Shown here in pieces: positions 43,101 through 53,032 of a stretch of 64,000 nucleotides of DNA (its first letter is position 1; every line of letters starts with the position of its first letter). Location: the NCBI RefSeq assembly GCF_050947875.1, contig NC_134568.1, positions 251,365,767-251,429,766 on the forward strand. The letters are read 5' to 3'. This stretch comes from Dermacentor variabilis. Its lineage: Eukaryota; Arthropoda; Arachnida; Ixodida; Ixodidae. Made by a program: the position numbers and the translations under genes. The notes under the pieces are model-generated. The model made no database searches and was not told the origin of the DNA. It saw nothing but the letters and a program-made list of their open reading frames with translations.

Positions 43101-44655
43101 AGCACAGCAAGTTTACCACTGTAATCTGCTCAAACCTTATAGACAAAGGGAAGCAGTGGTGTGCATGATGATAAACGTTCCTGAAGAGCTTCCGGTCGAG
43201 CTTCCAGGACTAGGCTCAGTGACGAACAGGGAAGACACCGGTCAAGTCATTAGTGACCTTATCAGTAAAGCACCGCTGTCGCCCGAGCAGAAAACCGAAC
43301 TACACCAGCTATTACAAGAGTTTCAAGGTCTGTTCTCTGAGAGGCCTGGTAGGACTTCTGTACTTACTCATGATATTGAACTTACCTCCCCAGAGCCAGT
43401 ACGATCCAAGGCGTATCGGGTGTCACCCCGCCAGAGCGATATTATGGAGGCTGAGGTAAAGAAAATGCTACAGCTCGGTGTTATTGAGGCAGGTGAGAGT
43501 GATTATACCTCCCCTTTGATTTTAGTTGAGGTACCGGGCAAGGAACCTCGTCCTTGCGTCGACTACCGCAGGCTTAATTCCATCACTAAGGATCAAATTT
43601 ATCCGATCCCTAACATCGAGGAGCGCCTTGAGAAAGTTAGTAGCGCTCAGTTTATTTCCACCCTAGATCTTGTCAGGGGTTATTGGCAGGTTCCACTTAC
43701 AGAAGAGGCTAGTAGGTATGCGGCGTTCATTTCACCAATGGGAACATTCCGTCCTAAAGTGTTGAGTTTTGGTTTGAAGAACGCGCCATACTGTTTTTCA
43801 AGCCTCATGGATAAAGTGTTGCGGGGCCAGCAAGAATTCGCTTTACCGTATCTAGACGACGTAGCGATATTCTCCGCATCCTGGTCTGAGCATATGACAC
43901 ACTTGCGGGCAGTGCTAACCCGCCTGCGCGAAGCAGGCTTGACAGTAAAGGCTCCTAAGTGCCAGTTAGCACAGGCCGAGGTTGTCTACCTCGGTCACGT
44001 GATTGGTCAGGGTCGTCGCCGCCCCTCTGAAATAAAAGTGGCCGCTGTGCGAGACTTTCCGCAACCGCGCACAAAGACCGATATTCGGTCGTTCTTAGGT
44101 GTCGCCGGCTACTATCAGAGGTACATCCCTAGGTACTCTGATATCGCGGCTCCCCTGACGGATGCTCTAAGAAAGACAGAGCCTCAAACAGTCGTCTGGG
44201 ACGAGACAAAGGAAAGAGCTTTTAGCGCCCTAAAGAGTGCCCTAACAAGCCAGCCTGTGCTACGATCGCCAGACTATACAAAAGGGTTCATTGTTCAGTG
44301 CGATGCTAGTGAGCGAGGCATGGGCGTTGTACTGTGCCAACGGGAAAATGGAGAAGTAGAACACCCCGTCCTGTATGCTAGTCGTAAGCTGACCAGTCGT
44401 GAGCAGGCGTATAGCGCCACCGAGAAAGAGTGTGCATGTCTCGTGTGGGCCGTTCAGAAATTGTCATGCTATCTAGCCGGCTCGAGGTTTATCATTGAGA
44501 CGGATCACTGCCCTCTCCAATGGCTGCAGACCATCTCTCCCAAAAATGGCCGCCTCCTGCGCTGGAGCCTCGCTTTACAACAATATTCCTTTGAGGTGCG
44601 TTACAAAAAGGGGAGTCTCAACGGTAACGCCGATGGCTTAAGTCGAAGCCCCTAA
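40168..44655 (+). CDS. Gag-pol polyprotein, copy 2 (1495 aa), integrase Asp-to-Tyr
   Basis: The domain order matches copy 1: SAP-like segment, Lys/Glu repeat, SCAN-like capsid, CCHC, protease, integrase, GPY/F-like module, RT (YLDD) and RNase H. It is 17 residues shorter because the gag Lys/Glu repeat has fewer units. Otherwise the protein is nearly identical to copy 1. The key oddity is codon 724 (42337-42339), which is TAT (Tyr) where copies 1 and 3 have GAT (Asp), in the motif VI-D-TVGP. This is the first acidic residue of the integrase D,D,E triad, so self-integration by this product should fail. The ATG context is GCCATGG. Confidence 0.95.
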   Translation: MDLKSLRKPKLLELARELGLDVSDKLRKPELLKAILELEAEDDELSECLETIEERSKRQERELKEQKEKQERELKEQKEKQERELKEQKEKEEREHALEMKRLEVEMERARNGSQAHGAGERVLFKMTDLMRPFKLGEDIGLFLVNFERTCEKQGFSRETWPQRLLTLLPGEAADVVARLDREEAEDFDKVKSSLLKKYRLSAEAFRRKFRENEKGKSESYTEFAYRLMSNMQEWLKEEKAFGDHEKVLQCFGLEQFYSRLPENVRYWVLDRPDVSTVARAAELAEEFVTRRARGAKDGQKGEFGSKFERPKFTPMRLKGDTRSADASESSPTKRKETAAAKRRKRFEMRRAGVCYTCQKPGHFSAQCPETTPKVVFFSIGSTDENMKLLEPYMRDLLVNGKECRVLRDSAATMDVVHPSYVEPHMFTGECAWIKQAVEAHSVCLPVAKVLIEGPFGALETEAAVSSMLPPQYPYLFSNRSDHLLREKGLLFGEASVQALTRSKVRELAAKAVVAGPTLSNNEKGSEAQQADIQSTPELNKIESVALKAPDTGEEMPDTGKLEELSTDLLIAPTSDGLDRLLKVSRTALIAEQKKDGSLENVRCNVKEGIARKTARFVERGGVLYRKYLDRRGVEFDQLVVPQCYRQDLLRLSHGGSWSGHLGVKKTKDRLLQEYYWPGCFRDADHFVRTCDTCQRVGKPGDKSRAPLKLVPIITEPFRRLVIYTVGPLPVTATGYRHILTVICPATKFPEAVPLKELSSVEIVNALLSIFARVGFPAEIQSDQGTVFTSALTTTFLERCGVKLLHSSVYHPQSNSVEKLHSVMKRVLRALCFEHQTDWELCLPGVMFALRTAPHAATGFSPAELVYGRSLRSPLRMLRESWEGRGDDPVVVEYVLKLLERLRRAQELSGEAMTKAQQRAKVYYDRTARARRFEVGDEVMILRTSLNNKLDVQWEGPARIVQKLSDVNYVVSLPGKRKAQQVYHCNLLKPYRQREAVVCMMINVPEELPVELPGLGSVTNREDTGQVISDLISKAPLSPEQKTELHQLLQEFQGLFSERPGRTSVLTHDIELTSPEPVRSKAYRVSPRQSDIMEAEVKKMLQLGVIEAGESDYTSPLILVEVPGKEPRPCVDYRRLNSITKDQIYPIPNIEERLEKVSSAQFISTLDLVRGYWQVPLTEEASRYAAFISPMGTFRPKVLSFGLKNAPYCFSSLMDKVLRGQQEFALPYLDDVAIFSASWSEHMTHLRAVLTRLREAGLTVKAPKCQLAQAEVVYLGHVIGQGRRRPSEIKVAAVRDFPQPRTKTDIRSFLGVAGYYQRYIPRYSDIAAPLTDALRKTEPQTVVWDETKERAFSALKSALTSQPVLRSPDYTKGFIVQCDASERGMGVVLCQRENGEVEHPVLYASRKLTSREQAYSATEKECACLVWAVQKLSCYLAGSRFIIETDHCPLQWLQTISPKNGRLLRWSLALQQYSFEVRYKKGSLNGNADGLSRSP

Positions 44656-45141
44656 CGTAGGAATCAGCCTCAAAATTGTTTGTTACTGATGTTTTTCTTC
44701 CTGAGGCAGGATTTTTTTTAACATATTGCTTTTGTTTAGTGTTTCAAAGTGATGATATGCTTTCTAGTGCAATTTTTCAATTTGTGGACGCGTTCTGAGT
44801 GATGCTAGACTACTGTAAGGAACTAGGCAGTGGTATAAAAAGGGGAAAGAGCCTGGCAGGGCTTAGTGAGGGTTGTGCCGTGCTTGCTGACTGAGCGGTT
44901 GAGTTTTCAGCGTAGTTCTAACGCTTGCCGGGAACGAGAACAAAAATGTGAACTCTCCCGAAGTCACTTTGCAGTGTCCCGTGCGAACCTGAACAAGAGA
45001 ACGAGGCCTTCTCTGTGCGCTGCGCTCAAGAAACGTCGAGGGACGCCCGACTTCGATTATGAGCATCATCGAGCGACATCCCTCCGGACAGCGGATGCAG
45101 TCCCCTGTCCATCGGGATCTCCTTCCCCCGGCGGGGCGGTC
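44656..45141 (+). promoter_or_regulatory. 3' internal region with TATA-like box (copy 2)
   Basis: This matches the copy 1 region. TATAAAAAGGGG lies near 44834-44845, and GGCGGGGCGGTC directly precedes the 3' LTR. Small frames here run into the LTR and are not conserved as a protein. Confidence 0.5.
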
Positions 45142-45993
45142 TGTTGCGTTTCGCCTGCGACACGTGGTTTTGCCGGCGCGACTGCGGCGGGGCGGCGGAC
45201 ACTTTGGCCCGATCGTCGTCACCGCAACACTCATCGCCAGGTGTTTCCAGGCGCGTCTGCGGCGAGGCGACCGCCTAGGGATCATCCTCGCATTCCAGTC
45301 ATTGTGCCCGAAACAGGCGATGCCAAAGCAGGGATCTCATTCCAGTTATTGGGCCCGAAACAGGCGATGCCAAAGCAGGGATCTCGTTCCAGTCATTGTG
45401 CCCGAAACAGGCGATGCCAAAGCAGGGATCTCATTCCAGTTATTGGGCCCGAAACAGGCGATGCCAAAGCAGGGATCTCGTTCCAGTCATTATGCCCGAA
45501 ACAGGCGATGCCAAAGCAGGGACCATCTTCTCGTTACAGTCATTGTGTCCGACCGGCAGCGCCACGACAGGGTGCTACGAGATCGTGCTCGACATGGTGC
45601 TACGGCATCGCTACGACAGTGTGCGTCACCATTAGCCCATTGTACATTCACGTGCTCGTCTTTTGAGGGGTTCCTTCTTGCCCTCAACTGCGAGAGTATA
45701 AAAACAGCTGCCCCCGGACGCCAAAGGGAGGGGCTCCGATTTCTTCCGTTGAGTGAAGTGCTCTCCCGTCTCTCTACTTCGGTCAAACCTGACCGCCAAC
45801 TCTTTGCGATGTTAAAATAAACAAGTTGTTTCGTTGTTACCAGTCGACTCATGCTTTGCCGGGACCTTCGGATGCTTCCAGTTGTACCCCAGGCCGCCAG
45901 GCCAACGCTACCCTTGGGGCTTGCGACCCAGGTACAACCACGGGCGTCAGCGCCGAGTTCCCAACAGATCGTACCAGCAGTTCGATCCAAACA
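45142..45993 (+). repeat. Copy 2 3' LTR (852 bp)
   Basis: It is the same as the 5' LTR apart from the penultimate base, ending in the canonical CCAAACA. It is followed by CCAC (45994-45997), the right target duplication. Confidence 0.95.
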
Positions 45994-45997
45994 CCAC

Positions 45998-46750
45998 CTA
46001 ATATTCGCAAGGAAGCTACTGTACACGGTCACCAACGTCCCATTGACATATATATATATATATGCACACTGAACAATTCGGTTGTGAGGTACGCCTTATG
46101 GGGACGCACTCCATATTGATTTTAACCACTCAAGATTGCTTAAAAGTGCGTCTAAATCTCAGTATACAGGCATTCTTCAGATGGGGCCGCGGCGGCCCCA
46201 TTGCCTTGACCCATAACGCCTATGGTCACATTTAGAAAGAAATGTGTTAAACTCAAGTGGCCTTGAGTACGTTACCCAAGCAGCAATTTGTGTTGTCAGT
46301 TGCTCCAGAAATTTAGTGGATTGATTCGTGCTTCCTTGCGCCCAGTGGCTGTACTGTTCTACTGCAGCCCAAAACTTGTAGGAGTCGTTTGCCGCAGCAG
46401 AATGCGACACAGTATTTAAGTGAGAAACACGTGTGTCCGGGCACGCAGTGTAAATTTGTTCGCAGGCAGTAAACAACGCGTTAGACAATCGTGCTTGTCA
46501 ATATTATTCGTCAATTAAGAAACATTGCGAGTACAAATGAAGAACCATCTCAGTGTGGCGGATTTCTCATCTTTTGCATCCGCTGGAACACTGCAGGCTT
46601 CGAAGTATAGGCTCAAGGGAAGCTTCATATTTTCGGCAGCCTAAGCTCGTGTAAAGGTTTTCACGCACAAGTAAGGGACCTGCGCGACTATTCCGAACGA
46701 CCGCCATAGACGGACTTGGGGGCTAAGCAACGCGCCTTATTAAGCGTGGC

Positions 46751-46751
<1 letters not shown>
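45998..46751. other. Unassigned DNA with a Ruka-like relic
   Basis: A short (AT)n run lies near 46050-46063. A heavily decayed Ruka-like body lies at about 46080-46200 (TGAGGTACGCC, TGCGTCTAAATCT). The 103-codon minus frame at 46177-46488 overlaps the relic and has no motif, so it is not called. Confidence 0.4.

Positions 46752-46807
<56 letters not shown>
46752..46807. repeat. (AAT)n microsatellite
   Basis: About 18 uninterrupted AAT units lie here. The poly-Tyr frame on the minus strand is a repeat artefact. Confidence 0.97.
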
Positions 46808-46809
<2 letters not shown>

Positions 46810-47039
46810 GTTTGTCCTGATAGCGTCTGGCAACTACGCGCGGGCTTTGAGCATACATACACTCCGTCGCCTCGTCGCCGAAGACGCCCGCCCGTGTAAA
46901 CGGCGTGGATCGCGTAAAGTCCGCAGGAACTGCGGTTCACGCGCCGCCGCCAACGTCAGCGCAACACATGCGAAAAACGCACGGGAGTATCAAGAGAGAG
47001 AAAAAGAGTAGATCGCGAGTGCAGGCCAAACGGTTGGGG

Positions 47040-48130
47040 CGCAGAGCGCGCTAACCAAATTGGCGCCATTCATTGCAGCGCGCGCGCGCGGCTTACTTTA
47101 CGACACGGCGCGCGGCGGCGGCAGCGCCAAGGGCCCTCCCTCTCCTCCCGTCCACGCCTGCCGGCGCTCAGCCAGTGACACTTTATGGAGGCCCGTTGCA
47201 ACAGTGCGAGCACCCACTCGGTGCGAGAGTCCAGAACAAGCAAGGAAATCCTAAATTATGTTCCAAAATGCAAATGACTTTGATACAAGACAAGAAGAGA
47301 GCGGCGGCGAGCACGTTCCCCTGGCTGTCGCTGCCGCTGGTGGCGGCCGTTCTTGCTGCTGGCAGCAGCTCGTCTCTGCGAGCGCGCACGGGGTGGATGA
47401 AAGAGATAGGACGATCAACAATCATAACGACGAGTGCTAATAATAAAGCGCGGGAGAGGAGCCCACGAGCGGGGAGGCGGCGAAACAAAAGTCCGTAAAT
47501 TACGAGGTTCTCCTTTTTCCTTGTGTTTCTGGCTCCGGGCGCAGCTTTCCCTTCTCTCGCCGGTGGTGGTCCGCGCCGTGCCTTTTTACAGCACGCCCAA
47601 ATAGCTTCGCCAGGAGACACAGTGCAGACGCCGCGGCGTTATGCAGCGCCACGCGCGGCCGCGCGGGAAAGAAAGGAACTACGGGGAGCGCGAGATGCGC
47701 CGAAGGGCCGGCGTGAGAAACGGCACGAGCCGGTTTTAATTTTGGAGAAAATGCAAATTTGAGGCTTTATTTACGATTTTGGCAGGCCGTGCGGTAGGCT
47801 CCCGTGGCTGCGGGTTCTGCAAACACGCTCGTCCGCGCCCTCCTAGCACGCTCTCTTTTAAAAAAAAGTGTTTGTGTAGCCGGCACGAAAAGTTAATTGC
47901 TAATTTGAGCCTCGGATTCTGTTTTCTCTCCTGGCCGGCACTGCTTATGAGACGTGACACGCGAAAACACAAGAGCAGCAGCGCTCGGAGCAGTGCCTGT
48001 GTGCGGGCCGAAATGAAGTGCCACTTGGGCGACGAGCGCGAGGGAAAACAGGGCCCAGTCTCTCGCTCCGGCGGCCCTCAGGATTCGGCCCTGTCGCCCT
48101 CATTGAGTATGCGCCGCCTTCGCGTTATTT
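47040..48130. other. CpG-rich stretch, candidate promoter or first exons
   Basis: This region is very CpG-rich between about 47075 and 47720 (runs of GCGCGCGC), then moderately so. Frames of 117-145 codons exist on both strands without domains. It may be a host promoter region. No gene can be named. Confidence 0.35.
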
Positions 48131-48616
48131 AATCGCAGCTCTTGTTTGCCTTTAGTCGCCCATGATAAGACGCCATGTGCGCAAAACAGAATGATCGTCC
48201 GACGGAACCAACGCACTCCGACGGGAACATCAAAAAGAAGCGCGAACGTAATATCAGGCAACGCAAGCTTCGGTGCGTTCGCGGCCGTTGCGTGTGATGC
48301 TTGAAGGGATGGAAGCTGAGAGACGGGATTCAGTAGGGGAGCGGAGTGCTTAAGTATTCTGACACTATCTTCTGGCTTTGTTTACAGTGTAGCGAAGTCG
48401 AAGTGGTCGTGAACGTCGAAGTGATGGATGTGTTTTGATACTTATGCGAAGAAAAGTAGGAAACAAACTGCACGAAGAGATAGAGGCTTTTATTCAATTC
48501 ATACCTGGTCTGCCGAGTGGGTAGACAAAATTCAGGTGTGGCGCCGGGGAACCTTAGGCGCAGAGCCGAAGGCAAGTCTGCACGTAACGCCACGTTGCGA
48601 ATACTTTCAATCGGCG
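48131..48616. other. Unassigned DNA
   Basis: Nothing was recognised between the CpG-rich block and the palindrome. Confidence 0.3.
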
Positions 48617-48796
48617 TGGTGTAAACTTCGGCAGCGCGAAGCACTGGTGTGCGGCAGGAAAGGTAAAAAAGGACGAAGGAACGGTAAGAGAAGGAAAAAC
48701 ACGAGCGCTCGTGTTTGTCCTTCTCTTACCATTCTTTCGTCCTTTTTTACCTTTCCTGCCGCACATCGGTGCTTCGCGCTGCCGAAGTTTACACCA
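48617..48796. repeat. 180-bp near-perfect palindrome, no loop
   Basis: The arms run from TGGTGTAAACTTCGGCAGCG (left) to its reverse complement ending ACACCA (right). They meet exactly at GAGC|GCTC between 48706 and 48707. Only a handful of mismatches lie between the 90-bp arms (for example ACTGGTGTG against CCGATGTG, and GGAAAAAC against GGACAAAC). Flanks outside the arms are unrelated to each other. Frames read through both arms on both strands because of the symmetry. Confidence 0.9.
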
Positions 48797-49026
48797 TGAA
48801 CTTGAACCAACAGGCTCATATCGCTATTCTTATGCAATCGGCAGTGGAGGTGCACGGACGTCACTGGCTGCTTGTCCACCGGAATCAGTAGATTGGCGCA
48901 TGCGAATTTTCCGCACAGCCCGAGTTTTCTGTCGGTCTTCATTCTGCACTTTTGCAAGATTTGTCTACAGCTCTGCCATCACCAATGACTTGCTGGTCCT
49001 GGACAGCGATGGTGGCGTTTGGGCTG

Positions 49027-49029
<3 letters not shown>

Positions 49030-49109
<80 letters not shown>
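49030..49109. repeat. (AT)n microsatellite
   Basis: About 40 AT units lie here. They create a Tyr-Ile repeat frame that is not a gene. Confidence 0.98.
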
Positions 49110-49112
<3 letters not shown>

Positions 49113-49634
49113 GTCAATGGAAAGTCATATTTACAGGCCCTTTAGGCTGCAGCGTTTCGGTGTGGCTGGGGAACCGAAATTCCAAGATTAGTTACAATGA
49201 TTTATTTACCACTCACTCAATAGTAGAGTATCAGTACCGCAGTTGTGCGTGGTACGCATTGAAAAATCGCTTGTTTAGTGAAGCGGAAGCAGTGGCGTGG
49301 TCTTTCGCCACGCGTGGGCCCGCAAAGCGAACGCTTCAATTCTCTTTTGTGCACATGAAGCTGTCGCGCAGAACAGCTTTTGTGAACTTGCAGCTTTTTA
49401 CGTGCCGCCCTGGCAGCTGCTTTGCCTGATGCGAGCTTAGTGGTGCCATTTTTATGTCATGCACGAACGAACACTGACAACATTTTCCACCAGTAATCAC
49501 TGCAGTATCTCTCGTAAAGCCTATCGCTGTGAAGAAAAAAGAACAACGCAGGGGATGCTTGCAAAGCTGCTTTTATAAGCCCTGCCTTTCTTTGCCATTG
49601 GCTTTGTTTATATCAAGAACAATCGCCTGCAAAG
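49110..49634. other. Unassigned DNA
   Basis: No family was recognised. The 89-codon frame at 49160-49429 has no motif. Confidence 0.3.
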
Positions 49635-49865
49635 CCTTGTTGTTATTGTTGTTGTTGTTGTTGTTGTTGTTGTTCGGTGTAGCTTCGGGTCAATTTGAAC
49701 AACGTCGGTGTAGCTTCGGGTCAATTTGAACAACTGGGCGGCACACAAGCGCTTTTTCATTCCGTCCCCTTCGGAAGGCGGCCCGCGACCTAGTGTCCAG
49801 TAGCAAAACGCCATAGCCCCAGTACCACCGAGCAGCGGCGTAGACAGAATGCACTGTGCGATGCT
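49635..49865 (-). repeat. (TTG)n run and decayed SINE with internal 31-bp duplication
   Basis: A TTG run (about 49639-49673) is followed by GGTGTAGCTTCGGGTCAATT twice in tandem (about 49677-49735). A Ruka-like 5' half follows, with GGCGGCCCGCGACC and CATAGCCCCAGTACCACCGAG on the plus strand. It is a decayed SINE read on the minus strand. Confidence 0.5.
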
Positions 49866-50370
49866 GCATTCCACAGTGTCACACGTAACCTTCAACCTGT
49901 TTCCTCCGGTTCGTCTGTGTCTGAACTAAAGCGCACTCAGAAAGGTAACAGTATCCCATCGCTTTCAGATAGATATTACAGCGACAGATATGGAGCTCGT
50001 GGTGATTCACGCAGAGTTTCCTCGCAACCACAGCCCGGTCGATCTTGTAGCAACCTACGCTATCATTTCATAGTGTTGTCGCAGACGGCAGCGTCATGAC
50101 GTGATAAGACGCTTGGAGAACGTTGTTTTGTTCATTTAATGAGTTAAATGGAAATTCATCTGTCACCCATAAATCAGGTTATCTGATGCTAATTACAACT
50201 ATGGGAGTCAAATAAAACACCTCCTCCCGAAATATTCGTATGCCGGGAATACCTGGCATAAAAGAAACGTGCGACAACACCCGGCATTCCTTCCCCACAA
50301 TTCCCAAGTTAAATGCAAGCGCCCCCGCCCCCTCCCCCTAGGCCGAAAAAAAAATTTGGCTGCATTGAAC
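49866..50370. other. Unassigned DNA
   Basis: No gene or repeat family was recognised. Confidence 0.3.
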
Positions 50371-50439
50371 AGCTTCCACAGTGAAATTTTTATCACACAA
50401 TGACGCCTCTGTATCCGTATCTACTGTAAAGAGTCTCCT

Positions 50440-51465
50440 GATTATGGCACTTTGGCCGGTGGTGGGAACGTGCGACCGGCCAAGCAACTCGATAAAACGC
50501 AAGCCGTCGCGTTTAGGCGACTCGAAGCAAACACATACCCACACCCAAAGTACATTAACAATATCACAGGGGGAAAGGAAAGCGACCTATGTAGGCTTCG
50601 TTCACAAACAGGGACACTCACGCACATAATGTGGGAATGCACCTCGCTGCCGTTTTCTCATCCCCCGGTAAGCAGCGAGACGGACTGGACTGCCTGGCTC
50701 AGGTCCGCGGACGTCGACCGATAGCTTGTACTGGTGAACTGGGCGGAAAAGTCCAAGCAGGCCAAGGGCCTGTTGCACCTGGGTCGCAAGCCCCAAGGGT
50801 AGCGCTGGCCTGGCGGCCTGGGACACAACTGGAAGCATCCGAAAGTCCTGGCAAAGCATGAGTCGACCGCTAACAGAACAACTTGTTTATTCTAGCATCG
50901 CAAAAGAGCGGCCGGTCAGGTCGACCGAAGTGGAGAGACGGGAGAGCACGTTACTCGACAGAAGAAATCGGAGCCTCTCTCTTGGCGTCCGGGGGCAGCT
51001 GCTTTTATACTCTCGGAGTCGAGGGCAAGAAGGAACGCCTCGTCAGAGGCGCACGTGACGGCGCCACGGACACGCTGAGAGACACGTTGAGACGAGTGTA
51101 GTGACGCATCCGCCAGGCCGGCGCCGGTCAGACCTCCTCGCTTCACAGTAGGGGAGCTCCTCTCCCTGGCTGCCGCGCTTTGACAAGCGTGGGCACCAAC
51201 ATGCACACACACACACACGCACACACGAAGACACGTGGCATTGAAACATGCCTGGACGCGCTTGGCAGGAAGCGTTACGGCAGCGCTGAACGGGCCAAAA
51301 TGTCCGCCGCTTTGAATGAAGCCCCGGCGTCCGTTGCATCCGCACCGGCTATACCGCGCGTCGTAGGCGAAACGTAACAGGCCTTACTTGAGCCCGATCC
51401 CTCAGCCACCTCCCCCCTTCCCTCTTCCCACTTTCAATAAAGCTTATCACCACCACGGCACTTTG
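50440..51465 (+). pseudogene. LINE ORF2 C-terminus and 3' end, interrupted by solo LTR
   Basis: The plus-strand frame contains AFRRLEANTYPHPKYIN, a CRLRSQTGTLTHIMWEC block and SSETDWTAWLRSAD, all typical of the C-terminus of tick LINE ORF2 after RNase H. The solo LTR enters at 50770. The LINE 3' UTR resumes at 51380-51465 with CCACCTCCCCCCTTCCCTC and a TTTCAATAAAGCTTATCACC end that holds AATAAA. It is 5'-truncated. Confidence 0.75.
50771..51379 (-). mobile_element. Solo LTR of the Gmr1-like family (609 bp)
   Basis: In sense orientation it runs from TGTTACGTTTCGCCTACG to GCAACA. GGCC at 50767-50770 and 51380-51383 is an intact 4-bp target duplication, so both ends are natural. It has the R-region strings of the full elements, including TATAAAAG. 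Its outer U3 resembles copy 3 (CGCGCGTCGTAGGCGAAACG, GACACGTGGCAT), but the 54-bp tandem array is missing. It arose by recombination between the LTRs of a full element and is clearly older than the three full copies. Confidence 0.9.
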
Positions 51466-51772
51466 GTATGGCTGATTAAATATCAATGTTTTTTTTAGAT
51501 AATTCAATGCATTTCCTCAGAACAGGAGACAATATACTGCCCGTGGGCTGGTAACAAAAATAAATAAATAAGTAAATAATTTTTGGGTCATTTCGGGGCT
51601 TTTGCTTCGAAATATGCTGACTAATAGTCTTCAGTGCCTTCCTTGCCACTCTAAATGACAATTGGGATGACTTCAATTTCATTTGACACGTATTGGCATC
51701 TTTGCGTAGCTTTGTATGCGTGATCTGCGCGGCCATGCCATCACCCGCAACCGTTTACTCGCGCTTGGACAG
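51466..51772. other. Unassigned DNA before copy 3
   Basis: AT-rich sequence with no recognised family. It ends in ACAG (51769-51772), the left target duplication of copy 3. Confidence 0.35.
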
Positions 51773-52547
51773 TGTTTGAATCCCACCGATGGCAACGGTT
51801 GTTGGGAACTCGGCGCTGACGCCCATGGTTGCACCTGGGTCGCAAGCCCCAAGGGTAGCGTTGGCCTGGCGGCCTGGGGTACAACTGGAAGCATCCGAAG
51901 GTCCCGGCAAAGCATGAGTCGACTGGTAACAACAAAACAACTTGTTTATTTTAACATCGCAAAGAGTTGGCGGTCAGGTTGACCGAAGTAGAGAGACGGG
52001 AGAGCACTTTACTCAACAGAAGAAATTGGAGCCCCCTTTTTGGCGTCCGGGGGCAGCTGTTTTTATACTCTCGCAGTTGAGGGCAAGAAGGAACCCCTCA
52101 ATAGACGAGCACGTGATTGTACAATGGGATAAGGTGACGCATACTGTCGTAGCGCCGCTGGTCGGGCACAAAGACTGGGAGGAGAAGGTAACTTCTACTC
52201 TCGTAGCGCCTCTGGTCGGGCACAATGGCTGGAAGGAGAAGGTGACTTCTGCTCTCGTAGCGCCTCTGGTCGGGCACAATGACTGGGAGGAGAAGGTAAC
52301 TTCTACTCTCGTAGCGCCTCTGGTCGGGCACAATGACTGGGAGGAGAAGGTAACTTCTACTCTCGTAGCGCCTCTGGTCGGGCACAATGGCACATACACT
52401 CACACACGCACATGAAGACACGTGGCATCGGAACATGCCTGGACGCGCTTGGCGGGGAGCGTAGCGGCGACGCCGAACGGGCCAAAATGTCTGCCGCTTT
52501 GTTGCAGTCGCGCCGGCTAAACCGCGCGTCGTAGGCGAAACGTAACA
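51773..52547 (-). repeat. Copy 3 3' LTR (775 bp)
   Basis: In sense orientation it starts TGTTACGTTTCGCC and ends GGTGGGATTCAAACA. Five 54-bp units (52149-52390, the last partial) contain GTAGCGCCTCTGGTCGGGCA on the plus strand. A CA-rich patch lies next to the array. Confidence 0.95.
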
Positions 52548-53032
52548 GACCGCCCCGCCGGGGGAAGGAGATCCCGATGGACAGGGGACTGCATCCGCTG
52601 TCCGGAGGGATGTCGCTCGATGATGCTCATAACCGAAGTCGGGCGTCCCTCGACGTTTCTTGAGCGCAGCGCACAGAGAAGGCCTCGTTCTCTCGTTCAG
52701 GTTCGCACGGGACACTGCAAAGTGACTTCGGGAGAGTTCACATTCTTGTTCTCGTTCCCGGCAAGCGTTAGAATTACGCTGAAACTCAAGCGCTCAGTCA
52801 GCAAGCACGGCACAACCCTCACTAAGCCCTGCCAGGCTCTTTCCCCTTTTTTTACCACTGCCTAGTTCCTTACAGTAGTCTAGCATCACTCAGAACGCGT
52901 CCACAAATTGGAAAATTGCACTAGAAAGCATATCATCACTTTGAAACACTAAACAAAAGCAATATGTTAAAAAAAATCCTGCCTCAGGAAGAAAAACATC
53001 AGTAACAAACAATTTTGAGGCTGATTCCTACG

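Larger units (their letters stand above)
38968..45993 (+). mobile_element. Gmr1-like LTR retrotransposon, copy 2, full length
   Basis: This is a 7026-bp plus-strand element. Its 852-bp LTRs (38968-39819 and 45142-45993) differ by eye only at the penultimate base of the LTR (CCAAATA at the 5' LTR against CCAAACA at the 3' LTR). CCAC flanks both sides (38964-38967 and 45994-45997). It is longer than copy 1 mainly because the U3 tandem array has five units in place of three. The ORF is open throughout, but the first integrase catalytic Asp is Tyr and the primer site is altered. It forms a 7-kb inverted pair with copy 1. Confidence 0.97.

Noticed and set aside
44866..45820. 250-266 codon frames across the copy 2 3' region and LTR, with repeated GDAKAGISFQ-type units
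   Set aside because: The repeat is the 47-bp LTR tandem array read in frame. Similar frames occur in every LTR and do not persist in copy 3, so they are not an env or accessory gene.
52149..52390. CRISPR-like regular repeats
   Set aside because: The 54-bp units are contiguous tandem repeats without unique spacers, inside an LTR of a eukaryotic retrotransposon.
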